Below are positions 1 to 13,006 of a stretch of 64,000 nt of DNA, one piece after another. The translations under genes and the position numbers were made by a program. Origin of the DNA: Metallyticus violacea (Eukaryota > Arthropoda > Insecta > Mantodea > Metallyticidae); contig CM060846.1 of NCBI GenBank assembly GCA_030762175.1, forward strand, positions 312,341,012-312,405,011. Direction: 5' to 3'. Position 1 is the first letter of the stretch; every line of letters starts with the position of its first letter. The notes beneath the pieces were generated by a model that did not search any database, was not told the DNA's origin, and worked only from the letters and a program-made list of their open reading frames with translations.

Positions 1-1639
1 TCAATATAATTTCATTTTAATGTTCGCCATTTTACGAGACATCCAGCTATTACCACCATCATTTAACATTAAAAACCAAATAAATCATTAGTTTACTTAA
101 TGGCTTCTAAATAGCATTAAAACCTCTTTATTGTACTTCCCTAATAATGTTCTTGCACATGCTTTTGCGTTAGTCCACGACTGTGAGTTAATTAATTTAT
201 TTTTTCTTCTTCCGTTTAACTGTTGTGATAGAAAAAGATTGCTTGCAATAAATTCTTTGAAAACTTTTTATTCTCTTAATTTTGTCATATACTATCCTTC
301 ATGTATAAATAGACATATGAAGAGCATTTCTTCATTAGCTTAGCGCAATTTTAAGGGAGAGATCGTTAAGGTGAATAATGCATTTCTTGCGGTGAGGAGA
401 TTTTCATCATATCAGTTGGTGCGCACGTGTATCGATCAATCATCTTGCAACCAGGGTCCTATTCTTTCAGGACGCTTTGCACATTCAGTAGTTTTTATAT
501 TTTTGTTTCCCTGAGGTTTGCAATGAGACTTTTTCAGTGTGGCGTGTGGAATGCAGCACTCAAAGTAAACACGTTTTATCTCGAAACTACCACGTCATGC
601 TGTTCCATTAAAATGATTGCAATGAAGAAAATGACATGAGTCGGTAGAACAAGCTGGGTCGGATGCTCTAAAGTTATTTTCTTACGAAAACTTCATTTTG
701 GCTCTGCAATTTTCGCTCACACCAGCAGAGACTAGTTATTTCGCAGCAATTTCCACCGTGTTTGTAAAGACGAAATATAAAACAATTCTGTGGTTTGAGG
801 AAGAAAAACCATTCGTCATTGTGTGGATCAGCAGGTGAATTTTAATGATCTCTCTTGATCATTACCTGTATACATTGCATAAAAGTATGTAGCTTTGCAA
901 AACATCTGTGATGATCTAAATCATGCAAAGGAACTGCTTTTGTTATTCCTAAGGTAAAGATACTGTAAACTGAACATTTACGGCACAAGCAGTTGCAGAG
1001 AAAGTCTCCCTTGGTCACTATACTGTTTAGAAAGTAGATGGAGGCCGGGTGTGTAGAATTTACTGCGTGCCCACCTAGTGAACCATATCGTTTATAAATT
1101 ATGATCTCTCCATTCTTCATTAATGTAGTAGGCTTGCGTTGTCTCTTTAGTGGCCGTTTAATTAGAGGTCTGGTTGATGCATATGTATGTCGCTTGTCGA
1201 CGTGTATGTCCCTCTTACAATTAGTATACTATTATCATATTTATCTAAACGAATGCCGAGTGCCTGGTATTCATAACTTGGAGCGTGAGTTACTATCTAC
1301 CGCTGAAAAGTAGCATTCAGTTCACTAAACACTGAGCGTGCTCTTCCAGTGCTTGTACGCTTCAGTGCGTTATGTAAATTTACACGCTTCAAGTGAAATA
1401 ATTTCTTAACTGTTCCCCTAACATAAATACATACCTTTGATTTATTCTTGTTTCATACTAATATCTCATGGCAAATGAACATGCTAAATTCCAAATACAA
1501 AACTTTAAAGAAGACATCTTTCCAAAGTATAATAACTATTTTGATGTTAGAACCAAGTCTCCACTCCATCGTTGTACATACCGAACTCTCAGTCTTGTTT
1601 TAGGCAATCCAGGCTATTTTCAATACAAATTTCTTATTA
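1..1639. other. AT-rich unannotated stretch
   Basis: I see no gene, RNA or repeat that I can support here. The frames present are short, overlap in both directions and show no recognisable protein motif. The stretch ends at the 8-bp duplication flanking the element at 1648. Confidence 0.5.
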
Positions 1640-1647
1640 TATACGTA

Positions 1648-2204
1648 CATTGAGGTTATTTGAGTTACGGGCGCCTCAGCGCGGCTGCTTGGTGGCTAAG
1701 TTCAGCCGCATCAACCGGAAAAAGGGAGATACAGAAAGTGTAAAAGAGTACTGTATTTAAAAGTGATGATAATAATATGCACTAACTTGTGTAATAAGAA
1801 ATGTTTGAAAAGGATGTACCTCGGCGGCAATACGTCGCCAGTATCTGCAGATGTAATTCTTGCATTTCATCTTAACTATTCTTCCGTAAGAACACGGCAG
1901 TTGAACACGTCACTGAGATATCTGTCTCACGTAACATTTTAACAAGTTTCTCAACCTGGAACACGATTGTCACCATATTTTCTTGCGAATTGCCTTATCA
2001 CTACTTGCTTTCACGTATGTATCGCACATAAAAGGTCGTTCTTCAATGTTTTAATTATGTATGGATATAAATAACGAAAAACAATTAGTACATTTACCTC
2101 AAAGTGAATACAAGTTGCTCTCTGCACATGAATTATGGACGTTGTCTGACTTTTACCAGTACGTAGCCGCATTCTGCTTGCCCGTAATTCAAATAATCCC
2201 ACTG
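1648..2204. mobile_element. Non-autonomous DNA transposon (hAT-like MITE), 557 bp
   Basis: The two ends are inverted copies. The left end reads CATTGAGGTTATTTGAGTTA and the right end, reversed, reads CAGTGGGATTATTTGAATTA; both continue CGGGC. After a short diverged stretch both also carry GCGGCT. The element is flanked by 8-bp near-duplications, TATACGTA (1640-1647) and TATATGTG (2205-2212), which differ by two transitions. An 8-bp duplication with CA..TG ends fits the hAT superfamily, but no transposase motif remains and the class is inferred. The interior is AT-rich with no coding frame. An immobile, deleted element relying on a transposase elsewhere is the simplest reading. Confidence 0.65.
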
Positions 2205-2212
2205 TATATGTG

Positions 2213-5200
2213 AAATTAACGTTACTGAGGAAAGATCGCCCTAAAAATAGTTAGTACTACTGTTCGATACCATATTCACATTTACAATCTTATTAATAAG
2301 CACCTAAACTAGTGTAATAGCCCTGCGCCGCGAGCAACAGATGAACGGTTATTTGCAATAACAGGTAAAGGTCCATTTCAGTAAAAAAATTTAAGAATTA
2401 ATTCCATGTCTTTCCCCATCCGTTAATCTTGATCTTTCTATAATCTCCATGCAACTGAGTGCATAGTTCTAGAAAGATTATTGTTATGGTAATTCTTGAA
2501 AGAATTGGGAAATGTTCTAGTCATTATAAGTAAGAAATGTAAATGTCCTCAGAAGCTTATTGTGAAGTTGGTAGTTTTGGAAAATAACAAAAGTTAATTT
2601 ATTTCCACCCACTTCATTTGTTTCACTGTTGAGACAAAAGTTATTTTCTTTCATTTAACTCAATTGTTCCAGATTGGTCACCTTTCTTTGAGAATAAATA
2701 TCTCCTGAATTCTCCAATGTGAGTGAGAACTATCTAATCCTATCACGAGTTCATCTTAGCAGAAAAAGCTTGCAATGTAAATAAAAACGATTCATTTTAT
2801 TTCTCTAGCAGAGTATAGTAGCAATCATTATACTCGAAATAATATTTTCTCTAAGCCCATTATGAGTTTCGGTGGGAAAATACAAGGACCTTCAAGTGCT
2901 TAAGAGATTCTGCAAAACTGAAACAAAGAGATTCTATGAGGAATTTCCAAAGCAAGTGGTCAGTGTGAAAATAGTTTAAATAAAATGTAATTCCTATAGT
3001 TATTTGATTTTTAGCAAGCAGATAAATTTCTATATAATTTTTAAAATAATGTTTGAGCTTTGCCTTTATTTTAACATTGGAAAAAATATTTTTGGAGAAT
3101 AAATTTTATTTTCAATAGAAATATACCAAAGGAATAAAACATATTTGCATACTGGGTGATCAAATTTATCCCGACTTTAACAGAAATCTGAATTGATGAC
3201 ATAATTAAATTACTGGTCAGCGCACCTTGCCTTGAAGGTTACCGACTTCGAGAGTACGACACTGTGCAACTTATCTCTTTCTCTCTCCCTCTTTTTTCCC
3301 GCTTCAACCCTCCCTCTCCACTGTGAATTATCAGAAATATATCAATAGATTGATTATACTGACTATTTCACTTATGTGACATCATCCTAAAACTGATCAA
3401 TGAAACGGGGAAAAATGAATTTTGACCAGTCACAGCAGCATATCGCAGTGAAATTATTGAAAAAAAATTTCAACGCGACGTGCATTTGTCTTGTGGTTAG
3501 TGTAGCCAAATCTATACCTGCACTATATAATTCCTGATCACGCATCACTGACCCCTTTTTTGTGCGGTCAGTAATTGTAAATTTAACTAACTTAATGTGT
3601 ATTCACTCAGGCAATTGTTTTGCGTACTCAGAAAAACAATCTGAAATCATTCTATAAATAATTTAACAGTATCTTCCTAAGCAACCATAAATCTTAATAA
3701 ACACGTTGTTCAGAATGGTAAAATGTTTTCTGTTTTGTTTTTCCCAGTTGGTATTAGTAAATCTAACGGTAGCGACTGTAATAGTCGACTTTCATCTATT
3801 TCATTCTCATGATTTCTGAATATACAGGTATTCATAAGTATAACTTATAATTCATAAGTATAACTTTTAATAATCCGTGCGCGAATTTCAAATATGTATT
3901 ACTTTTATTCTTATTTTATTCATAAAATAGTCCCAAATCCGCATTTGGCTTTTCTCTAATGACATTACTGACATTCGATATTTGTCTGTTGCTAGATAGC
4001 TGGAAAAGGTCAAGTATTCATAATACAAATATACTATTATTACAATATTGTAAGCCAAGTTTACGGGAATTATATTTAAATTCTTATTTTATTCGTGAAA
4101 TAGTCCTAATATATATCACTCAAGGGTCTGAGCTTTACAGATAAATTCACGAACTACGTTCGTGAACTTATCGGCAATCTCATACCTTCTTGTGATATTA
4201 CTTGTAATGGAAACTCGCTTCGCAATATGACGTAATTCATTTCAAATGACTCGTGTTAAAGTTCAAATAAGTTTGATCACACTGTATATCTACAACTGAT
4301 GGAGGTATAAGGAAAAAGTTATTCAATCTCAAGTCTGTTAATAATAAGCAAACATTAAAGATTTAAGGTTTAAAAACCTAGTTTTCTTAAGTTATAAAAG
4401 TAAATATCTCCCATTATTCCTAATAATCCTTCAAACGTACAAATTTTAACAATTCGAAGTTTATTTGCATAACAGGAAACAGATAAAGCTCACTGGATCC
4501 AATAATACTTTCTTCTTTTTTGAGGTTTGAAAAACAGCTGTCAAATTCAGAAGACAACACTTTATCACAGCAGTATATATGCAATACATTAATTGGATTG
4601 TCAGTGTTTTTTCATTCACATCGACATCAGCATCAGCTAATATGTAATTCATGTAGTTTTTTTTAATTATGTTAGCCATTAAACTGAAACAGAAGGGATG
4701 AAAGTGGACGAGTTTAAAAATCTGCATTGTTGTAATAAAAAATTGTCATTAAGAGCGGTTGCAACAAAAAATTAAATAAATTTAAGAAAGGCATAAGATA
4801 TTTCTAGAATGCCGCTGTTTCCAACGGGCTATATATCATAAACTCGGTTATTACTTTAATAATTCGCAAATCATCATCCCCGCTACTGTCTCATCATCTG
4901 TTCTGACGGACATATCCATAATTACAATCTAGAGAGCAAAGTAAGGCAAAGTAAAAGGGTTCAAACAATAGAAATGGCAGATCACTTGTTGCTAGTGGGA
5001 GTCATTTATCAAAGTTAGCTACCTACTCGGCACTACAGACTCCAGTCCAGCCAAGGTCACAGACATGATTTGGTGGACAGAGAGAAACAAGTACTAGATC
5101 CCATTTTCTTCATTCCCGTTCTGGGAATCAACTGCTTTATGCTTCTTCTAGTACTAACTACTCGGGGATTATAGCTGTAGACTGGCCCATTGCACTCTCA

Positions 5201-5719
5201 AGGAAAGTTCATCATCGGAGGTTTGAAACGCAGTATTCTTTGAGTCTTCCCTGTACATGATCTAAAATGTATTTGTGTGATTTAATTAAATAGTTTAGAT
5301 ATAATTAATCATTTTAACAAGGAATATTAATTTTAAACGACGCAGAATATTTCTAAGGTTTATGTTTCATTTTAATATTCAACAAATTGGGTCTGAAGTT
5401 AAAAATTAGATTGTCCTTGAAAAATCCAGACGGCAGCTTGAAGGAATGAAGAAAGTGTTGCTACATTTATCTGACCTGTATCTTGTCGCATATATAAAGC
5501 TTTCAATTTTTCTCTAAACACTCTGTATTGCTAACAATTTATCACATTGTTCGTTGGCACAGAAACGCCCCAGCCAACCGTTTATTGAACTGAAAATTGC
5601 AACTGCACATCAACTGGAGGATCCGGTTTCTATTTGCATTAGGAACAATTTGCATAAGATATGCTTTTTCAGAGTTTTGCGAAGTTTTCTAAATTTATTT
5701 GCGTCATGAAATTTAACGT

Positions 5720-5723
<4 letters not shown>
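2213..5723. other. Unannotated stretch with small local repeats
   Basis: No gene is recognised. Small structures are present. A 20-bp unit beginning ATTCATAAGTATAACTT occurs twice in tandem near 3829-3868. A 27-bp word, TTCTTATTTTATTC followed by AAATAGTCC, occurs at 3908 and again, diverged, at 4081. A 9-bp-stem hairpin TTCACGAAC/GTTCGTGAA lies at 4146-4166. A TATA-like CATATATAAAGC at 5489 has no gene behind it. Confidence 0.45.

Positions 5724-5758
<35 letters not shown>
5724..5758. repeat. (GT)n microsatellite
   Basis: An uninterrupted run of about 17 GT units. It is a simple repeat with no sign of coding or element context. Confidence 0.97.
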
Positions 5759-5760
<2 letters not shown>

Positions 5761-5978
5761 ATAGCCACATCTTTAAAAGGAGTGTCTCAAACACGCGTGT
5801 TTGCTGAAAGAGGAAAGCTCTACATTGGTTTTAGTTAAAACGTGAATTTTTCTAAGGGCTTATCCCTGATAAAAGATGATCTGATGAGCAAGTTTTATTC
5901 ACTTTTCTCAAAAGTACAAATAATAAAACCTAATTTTGGCATATTTTGTTACTTATGTTCATTTTATTAAAGGCTGTA

Positions 5979-6174
5979 GTTCCACGGCGGTGGATGCTGG
6001 TGATACATTGGGGAAGAATTTTTTTAAGGAAGGAAGCGTTTCAAGCCTAAATTTAGGCTACCTTCCCGGCATTTGTCATTTACTGGAAAGTGTGAAATGC
6101 ATCTCAGCAGGGGAGAATGGTCCTGGCAGGAGTGGAGCTCCAGACCTCGACCTAGGCCACCCGTATCGTTTTAG
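5979..6174 (-). mobile_element. SINE family A, diverged and internally deleted copy
   Basis: Read on the minus strand it starts with the tRNA-like head GGGTGGCCTAGGTCGAGG. It has lost part of the head between the A and B boxes, then carries the family body: GGCAAATGCCGGG-like, then TAAATTTAGGCTTGAAACG, then CTTCCTTCC, then TATCACCAGCATCCACCGCC. The final GGGCGTTAAACAC end is missing or unrecognisable. It generates a 112-codon plus-strand frame, which is therefore not a gene. Confidence 0.75.
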
Positions 6175-6561
6175 TATTAATGTAAAGTATTTTTGGCCTA
6201 TCGGGAAGAAAAATTTCGCTGCCTCTGCAGTAAACACTATAGGTTGGCTAGAAATGTTTATAATGCAACAGTAACAGAATTAGATGCAAATGCTTTTCCT
6301 GTAGTTTAAATACATTTGTAAACAACCTTTGCCATTAATGTATTTTGTTCATTCTCGCAGTAAGAAACTTGTTGTTAACTTTTATAAAGATGTAATAAAG
6401 TTTAATGAACCTTATTTTATTAAGTCTGACTGTTTGCGTTTTCTTATACGCATTATTTTTGTAAAATTGTCTATATTGTAAAGAGTATCACTCACGCTTC
6501 ACATTCATATTTAAAAAATGAAAGATCCCATATGTGGATTTTAAAAATGAATGATCTAGAG

Positions 6562-7159
6562 CAGTGGTTCTGAAACTGTCCTCGACCGTGGGTCCCTAAG
6601 ATTTCATTGAAAGTTTTAAATACTAAATTTATAAGTAACTTATTTTAAAGTTGTCCATCACTGGTTTAAAAATGCAGTGCTACAAATAAATAAACAAATG
6701 CACATTTTTTCAATATATTCCCTTACATTATAGTAATTTCAATTTCTGATTGAGAGAGATGATGCATTTCGCCATAAGGCTTTATACCGGAAATTTGTAT
6801 TGGAAGTTTTGTAACTCTGCGCTTTCCAAATGCTTTAGTTGGTTGCTTTGTAGAATAATTTTTTACACACGTCAGTTGCTAGGAAAGATATTAATACTTT
6901 CAATGGCCGTCTTTGATAGTCCCGGAAAATCTGCTGCTTCAGAAAGCCTATGGAATTTCCGGCCGAAAGGAGTTTACCTTTGCCAGAGAAACTATATCCG
7001 TACGCATGAGTGTTTTGCTTGATCCACATTTACAGCTTGCCCATTTAAAGCTCCCTCCATAACGTACAGTTACCTTCAATTTGATTTCAATTTACACGTC
7101 ATACGCTTCCATTTTCATAATTCTCCCAGGGTCCGCAGACTACAGATTGAGAACCGTTG
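6562..7159. mobile_element. Non-autonomous hAT-like element, 598 bp
   Basis: The left end CAGTGGTTCTGAAACTGT and the reversed right end CAACGGTTCTCAATCTGT are inverted repeats matching at 14 of 18 bases. Inversion continues into GGGTCCCT/AGGGTCC. The flanking 8-mers ATCTAGAG (6554-6561) and ATCTAGGA (7160-7167) share ATCTAG and fit the hAT target pattern nTnnnnAn on the left. CAGTGGTTCTCAA ends with GGGTCCGC-type subterminal sequence are familiar from Charlie/Buster-like hAT families (from memory). The interior holds a 90-codon plus frame with no transposase motif. A diverged relative lies at 43325-43740. Confidence 0.75.
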
Positions 7160-7436
7160 ATCTAGGATAAAGCAGGTTAATGCATCAAATAATTAAGGTT
7201 CAGCGTAAATTCCTGATCCTCTCTGATCACGTGGTGCCTGCAGCTTGGCACTTTCTAGAACAGTCAGTTATTTACTTCATAAAATATCTGCTAAAAACGT
7301 GTTAAGATGAATTCACAGCAAACGTCACTCATATTATATAACCTATTTTAAGGAAACATATCTTTTCAGTTGTTCAACTTTAACTTTTTCAGCTGTTGGG
7401 AGGCTCTTGTTATTTCACTAGGGGAACCTAATGTCA

Positions 7437-7709
7437 TGGGTGGCCAAGGTCGTTACGGCGCGGACTCGTGGGCGGGAGGTCTGAGGTTCGATTCCCACCA
7501 GGACCGTCCTGCCTGACTGAGGATGTTTCCAGGTTTTCCTCAGTCCTCATTAATGGCAAATGCCGGGGAGGTACCCTAAACTTAGGCCTGGAACGTTTCC
7601 TTCCTGAAACATCCTTTCCGAATATATCATTTCATCTCATGTAGCATCAGTGTCCACCGCTTGTGGTGCCTCAGTAGTAAAAACGGGCGTTAAACACCAT
7701 TTAAAAAAA
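7437..7709 (+). mobile_element. SINE family A copy
   Basis: Near full length. The head GGGTGGCCAAGGTCGTTACG is the A-box region and GGTTCGATTCCCACC is the B box of a tRNA-like RNA polymerase III promoter. The body contains GGTTTTCCTCAGTCCTCA, GGCAAATGCCGGGGAGGTAC, CTTAGGCCTGGAACG and CTTCCTTCC. It ends CGGGCGTTAAACACC followed by TTTAAAAAAA. No convincing target duplication was found. Confidence 0.88.
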
Positions 7710-8594
7710 TCCTGTAAGAAATTTATTTTTGCTATTATGTAGTTATGTTAACACCTTTTCCCGTTATAATTTGCTTTTCCTATCCTTGAAAAATCTACTC
7801 AAGAACAATGTAAGCGCTAGTTCGTCCATCTGCACTACTTGATGCTTTTCCCCCAAACTCAAAATTCATCAAATATTCTCCCCATTTATCGCTGAAACTC
7901 TGAGATCACCAGTTTAAGCCAACTGCCTGATGCCGTATTGTTTGTTTTGGTTCTTCAAGCTGTTTAATGAATCTCGAACGCTGAAGATGTAAATGTACTG
8001 TGAATAGCAAAATTTGCGGACCTCCTTGTGACATTTAGTGCGTTTACGCATTCCGAACAGATATGGCAATAGACTGTTATTTCTAGAAAAACAACGTTAA
8101 CATATCTTTACTGATTCTTGAATTACATTAATATGCCTATAGACATTGTAACAGAATACAAAGACAATTTGGTGCGTGTATTAGATATGTATTGTAAAAT
8201 AAAAGAGCTATTGGATACTCTGAAACCACTGAGAATGTCGGCTGGGACTATTACACAGTGCAAGAATAGGCCTTAATAGCAAATTGAGTTGCTTTCCAAT
8301 TTTCCAGCTGTCCTAAAGCTTTCGAAGGGAAGTTGCGCTTTCAAATCCTTCCTTCCCTAAATGTTTCTTTGACCTTAACCAATCCTCAAGTGTATGACTT
8401 TGTGAAAGATGGCCCAGGCAGGATTGAATGAGCCCAGTTCAGTGCGGCAACTTTAGTCATGAAGTAAGGATATGTCAAACTTCTTGTTGCAGTTGTCGAT
8501 CGTTAAAAAAGGCGATTTGCTGCTGAGACTTAAGATATTTCACTTGAAAGTAATTCATTATTGTTGCAACAAGCAATTAATTTGTATTCATTAC
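7710..8594. other. Unannotated spacer between two SINEs
   Basis: No gene or repeat recognised; only short, motif-free frames. Confidence 0.5.
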
Positions 8595-8604
8595 ATAAAC
8601 ATTG

Positions 8605-8893
8605 TCATGGCAGGCTGAGGTCGTTAAGGCGCGGAATCGTAAGTAGAAGTTCTGGAGATCTATTCCCTCCAGGACCGTTCTTCCCGACTGAGGTTTTTCC
8701 AGGTTTTCCTCAGCCCTCATAAATGGCAAATGCCGGGGAGGTACCCTAAACTTAGGCCTGGAACGTTTCCTTCTTTAAAAAAATAAATCCTTTCCCAGTA
8801 TATCATTTCATCTCATGTATCATCAGTGTCCACCGCCTGTGGTGCCTCAGTAGTAAAAACGGGTATTAAACACTATTAAATAAAAGAAATAAA
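8605..8893 (+). mobile_element. SINE family A copy
   Basis: Same family as 7437. The head is mutated (GGCAGGCTGAGGTCGTTAAG and a disrupted B box, AGATCTATTCCCTCC), the body is intact and the end is GGGTATTAAACAC with an A-rich tail. The flanks ATAAACATTG (8595-8604) and ATAAACCTTG (8894-8903) look like an aged target duplication with one mismatch. The damaged B box suggests the copy can no longer be transcribed. Confidence 0.87.
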
Positions 8894-8903
8894 ATAAACC
8901 TTG

Positions 8904-9515
8904 CCAATATTTAATTGTTCCGTTCTCTACTGCTTTCAAGTCGAACGCCTGAAGATGTTTATTTGTTCGACCGCTGAAACAGTTGAAAAGTGAAGTTTCC
9001 AGAATCCTCCGAAACAATATCGAATTGAATAACCAGGAACTATGGTTCTACATTGATTCTTATTTACCGATAACAACAACGAATGTGGGTTGGTGAAGAA
9101 ACATTCGTACTTACTTATGATAAAAGTGTTCAAAGTGTATAAATAAATTAAATTTATTTCACTCATTCCGAAACGTCCATTGTTTCAAAGAAATAGGTCG
9201 CGTATTTCTTTCTGTGTGGCGGATGGAAGAGACGTTAACTAATTTATCTGCTAATATCACCGGTATCAAAACAGTGATAGTGTTTTTTAAAAATGTAAAT
9301 TTCTCGGCTGAAATTAGCTGTAGTATGCACTTTTGCATGCACAATGATGGAACTACGTGTTATTAATTTTTTTCCAGCCTGACATATTTCTAGGTTCGCC
9401 TAAATAGTTACCTATGGAAATAAATCTAAGAAATATTTTGAATAGTCATTATGTAATATCAATAATTACAACATCGGCTTATTTAAAACCATGCGATACA
9501 TTATACACATTCCGT
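8904..9515. other. Unannotated spacer
   Basis: No gene or repeat recognised. The short minus-strand frames around 8936-9344 have no motif I know. Confidence 0.5.
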
Positions 9516-9528
9516 ATAACACTGGAAT

Positions 9529-9827
9529 TATTGATTTGGTTTATTTTCGGACGCTCTTTAACATCTCAGGTCATGAGCGTCCCATTCTATTCAGGGCGTA
9601 AAACGACCGACAAATTTTGCTCAGAGGCATTTTCTTTCAGGCTTGAGGTTCTTTTCCATGCCGTAAATCTACGACACGGAACCCCACGGCTTTGCTTCCC
9701 TTCTGAAGGAAGCCATACTTAGGATTTTTACGCCGGAAAAAAAAATCAATCGATCCTTACCGGGTTTGAACCCGCAATCTTGGGTTTAGAAGGCAAGTGT
9801 GGTTACTACTACACCACCAGGACCGAC
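9529..9827 (-). mobile_element. SINE family B, near full-length copy
   Basis: On the minus strand the head is tRNA-like: a box-A-like TGGTGTAGTAGTAACCACA, a loop CTTCTAA resembling the anticodon loop of arginine tRNA (TCT), and a box B GCGGGTTCAAACCCGG. The body carries TCCTAAGTATGGCTTCCTTC, a GTCGTAGATTT segment, AAGAACCTCAAGCCTGAAAG and GGACGCTCATGACCTGAGAT, ending TTAAAGAGCGTCCG. The flanks ATAACACTGGAAT (9516-9528) and ATAATATTGGAAT (9828-9840) are a 13-bp target duplication with two transitions. The 102-codon plus-strand frame here is a by-product. Confidence 0.9.
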
Positions 9828-9840
9828 ATAATATTGGAAT

Positions 9841-11735
9841 GCTGTACAATTTACAGCACTGAATGTTATACAACGCAGTTTGTACTTTGATTACCTTGCA
9901 TTAAAAGAGCTACTTTTAGTATGTGTAAAAACAGTTTTAAAAGCTGTGAAATGTTATATAGTACTGCACTATGTGACGTCATCGCAAGAACAGAATTGTG
10001 CGTACATTTGGAGTGACGTAAAATAAGTTGAAAGAGTATCGCCATAGCTTGCGTTGCACAATGCAAATGTAACAAACAGTACACCACACAATATCAACTT
10101 AGTCATAGACATTGCAGAGAAAGCACGTGCATGTGCTGCTATAATCTGTACGTGTTAAAGTCCTCCACTGGTGTGATTAATTTTCCTACTTATTATCCTA
10201 GCCTGTAGATGAACGAAATGAGGCGTTTTTGCAGATTTTCTTTTAAGTTCAATCTAGTTGCGATCTGGGTATTTGGTAAGCGACATTAAACGCTTGAGCA
10301 GATTCCAGATACCTACCTGTTGAACACGCTGTAGGGGATTTTTCATTTTTCGCCCTTTTTAATGTCAGTTGCTAACCCCCTTTTTGTTTAATATTATTTA
10401 AACTTAATCCTGTATTATTTATTAACTTTTAAAAAAATCCTCTATTGGGCTCTTAAAATTCATATTTACGATAACTATATTGTGCTTATATTGCAATTTC
10501 ACGCAGCAATGTGTGTTTTTACTCAGTTTCTCTCCTCTTTTATTTTCTTTTTAGGATTCCGTTGATATGACTTCAAACATTTTTCAATGGGTTCATTTTA
10601 TTTCTCTGATAAATAGTTTACAACCCAAGAAACAAAATTACACTTTTTAGAGCAGATATTTTGTATACTAAACACATACTTTGCGTTGAATTTCCTGTTT
10701 GATATACAACCTTTTAAATATTTAAAGTGTCACTTAAATATTTATCCTTAGAGTCATGTCAAACTGTTTTTCCACATCCAATTCTTCTTAAATTAATGCA
10801 TACATTTTCTAACTTAGAGACACGTTCATATTGCAATATTCTGTATCTTGTTTCACCCTTACAGTGCATACAAATAAATACATGCACGATGACGGTGAAG
10901 AACAGTTACTAAAATGGACTAACTTAGCATATTGTATTCACAGATAAATTGGGCAGCTCTTAAGCTTTGCACGAAACAATCAGTTGTAAACAAAAGTGTT
11001 ATATAAAAAAATTGTGTGCAAAATTATCTCATTTAATTTTAATCATATTAAGGAAACATAAGCGTACAACATGTAACAACAATCTGTCCCTTCATAGTTC
11101 TCATATTTGAAACCACAAGATTGTATTTTTATAAAACCGTTAACTAGTAACCACAAAGACCTTAAACATTTACCAACAAATTATTCAAATGAATCGCCTT
11201 TTGGGTTCAATGCTTCTAATACATCAGGTACGTTGAGCTCAAACTTTTCATTATCATTAGATACACTCCAAGCTAAACTGCATATCTTTACGTAACATAG
11301 AAACAATCACATCGTTCAGGAACATTCCCAAAATTTGGCAGTTTACTGAGTATTGCTTTGAGTCTATCAATTTTATTCAGCCCTACCTTCGCAAGTAGTT
11401 TCGTTGACTTAAAAATATATTCTAAGGCTTTAAATATATCGATATTACATTCACCTTTAAAATGCAGACCTTCTAGTTTATTAACTTCAAATCAGTACAC
11501 ATTTTTAATGAATTCTGAAAGAATTCACTTTCAGAATTAAATATATATATATAATATGCCCAAAATAGCATTCAGAATACCATTTTTCGTTTTTATTGCA
11601 TAAATAATTTTTTCTCTGCAGAATCAGCTAATTTTCGCAAATATTCGCAACAAATTAACTGTTATTAATGACTTATGATAATATTTGTATATACTTCTTG
11701 GTGCAGCTCTGAATTGTTTTATTTCGCGTTTATCG
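9841..11735. other. AT-rich unannotated stretch
   Basis: No gene, RNA or repeat that I can support; only short frames on both strands. Confidence 0.5.
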
Positions 11736-11736
11736 C

Positions 11737-11788
<52 letters not shown>
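11736..11788. repeat. (AAT)n microsatellite
   Basis: About 17 uninterrupted TAA/AAT units. Its reverse frame gives a run of leucines, which is not a protein. Confidence 0.97.
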
Positions 11789-11789
<1 letters not shown>

Positions 11790-13004
11790 TAAAAACAACC
11801 CCGATATGCTCAATAATTAATGTTCTCATTTCATTCGCTGTTTGATTAACGACGCTTTTCATTTGAGCAGAAATGGCGGTAAGGCAAGAAGTGACAATTC
11901 CCAAACCTCGCGACAATATATCTGTTTTCTGCACAGGGTGAAAACAACATAGGTTCGGAAGAGAGAAAGAAAGCACGGTTAGTGATGTAATGAATCAGAT
12001 GTCAATCATGAAAAGAGTTCAGTCTCACTGAATTATTAATTTTATTCATCGTCTCTCAAACTCCTAGATGAACGGTCACGGAGCTAAATTCTTAAATTAA
12101 GGAAGAAAAAACTAAAACTGTAAAGATACAGTTCAAGGTGGTAGTGCAAGTACCGTAAACTCCTGCATGCATTAACTTACATGAAGTTTGGATGCAAATC
12201 CCTCTATCGGATAATCAGTGCATGTTGGGCTTTGTACTTTGCACTTATCCGTTCAATCTTGACACGTTGCAATCAAGCTGTTGTCAATGCACCATCGTAA
12301 ATGGCATAAGATATAAATAGAAATGTGCAACAAATTTTCATTCATATTATGTAAATTACGTCATTTTGTTTTTGATTCTATTCAGCATAAAGCGATGGAA
12401 TATTATCCACAGAAATATTTAGTGTTTTAATTAAGTCAACCGATCTTAATGTCCAAGTTCTCACTAAGTAAATATAGTCATATCCAGAAAGCAATAAAGG
12501 CAATAGTTTTTAATGCATAGTTACTTGAATTGTGTATCTTAAACACGGACAAATTCAACTGCTATTCATAAATACAGGAGCGAAACATTAAGAGATTAAC
12601 ATATACATGGATATGGAGAAACCCTTGTCTTTGTAATAAAACTAAACCACGCTGCAATATATTTTACAGATCACGCATATAAATGTACAAAAGATGTGGC
12701 TTTTTTAATATTTCTTATATAAACAATATTATTTAGATTTTGCTATGAAATAAATAAATTTCATGTTGAGTATTTTCACTTCGCTTGACGCTTTAACTTT
12801 GCAGAGTCCGTGGCGATAGCGCAACAGTAATGTGCAAATAGCAGGGCTCATACTTCTCCATAGTGCAAATGTCCTGGTAGAACTTTTCTCACTTTGCTTT
12901 CAACAGTTCTCGGAGATGAAGTCAAGACGAGAATGAAGAAATGTGTTACAAGGAGGATTTTACTCGTCGGGCTTGTAGCTATTGAACCTCCATTAGCCCA
13001 TTAA
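11789..13004. other. Unannotated stretch before the mariner element
   Basis: No gene recognised. It contains ATATAAATAG near 12308, which resembles a TATA box but has no coding exon nearby. Confidence 0.45.
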
Positions 13005-13006
13005 TA

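Noticed and set aside
4146..4166. Hairpin TTCACGAAC/GTTCGTGAA as a regulatory site or terminator
   Set aside because: A 9-bp stem is expected by chance in 64 kb and there is no adjacent gene.
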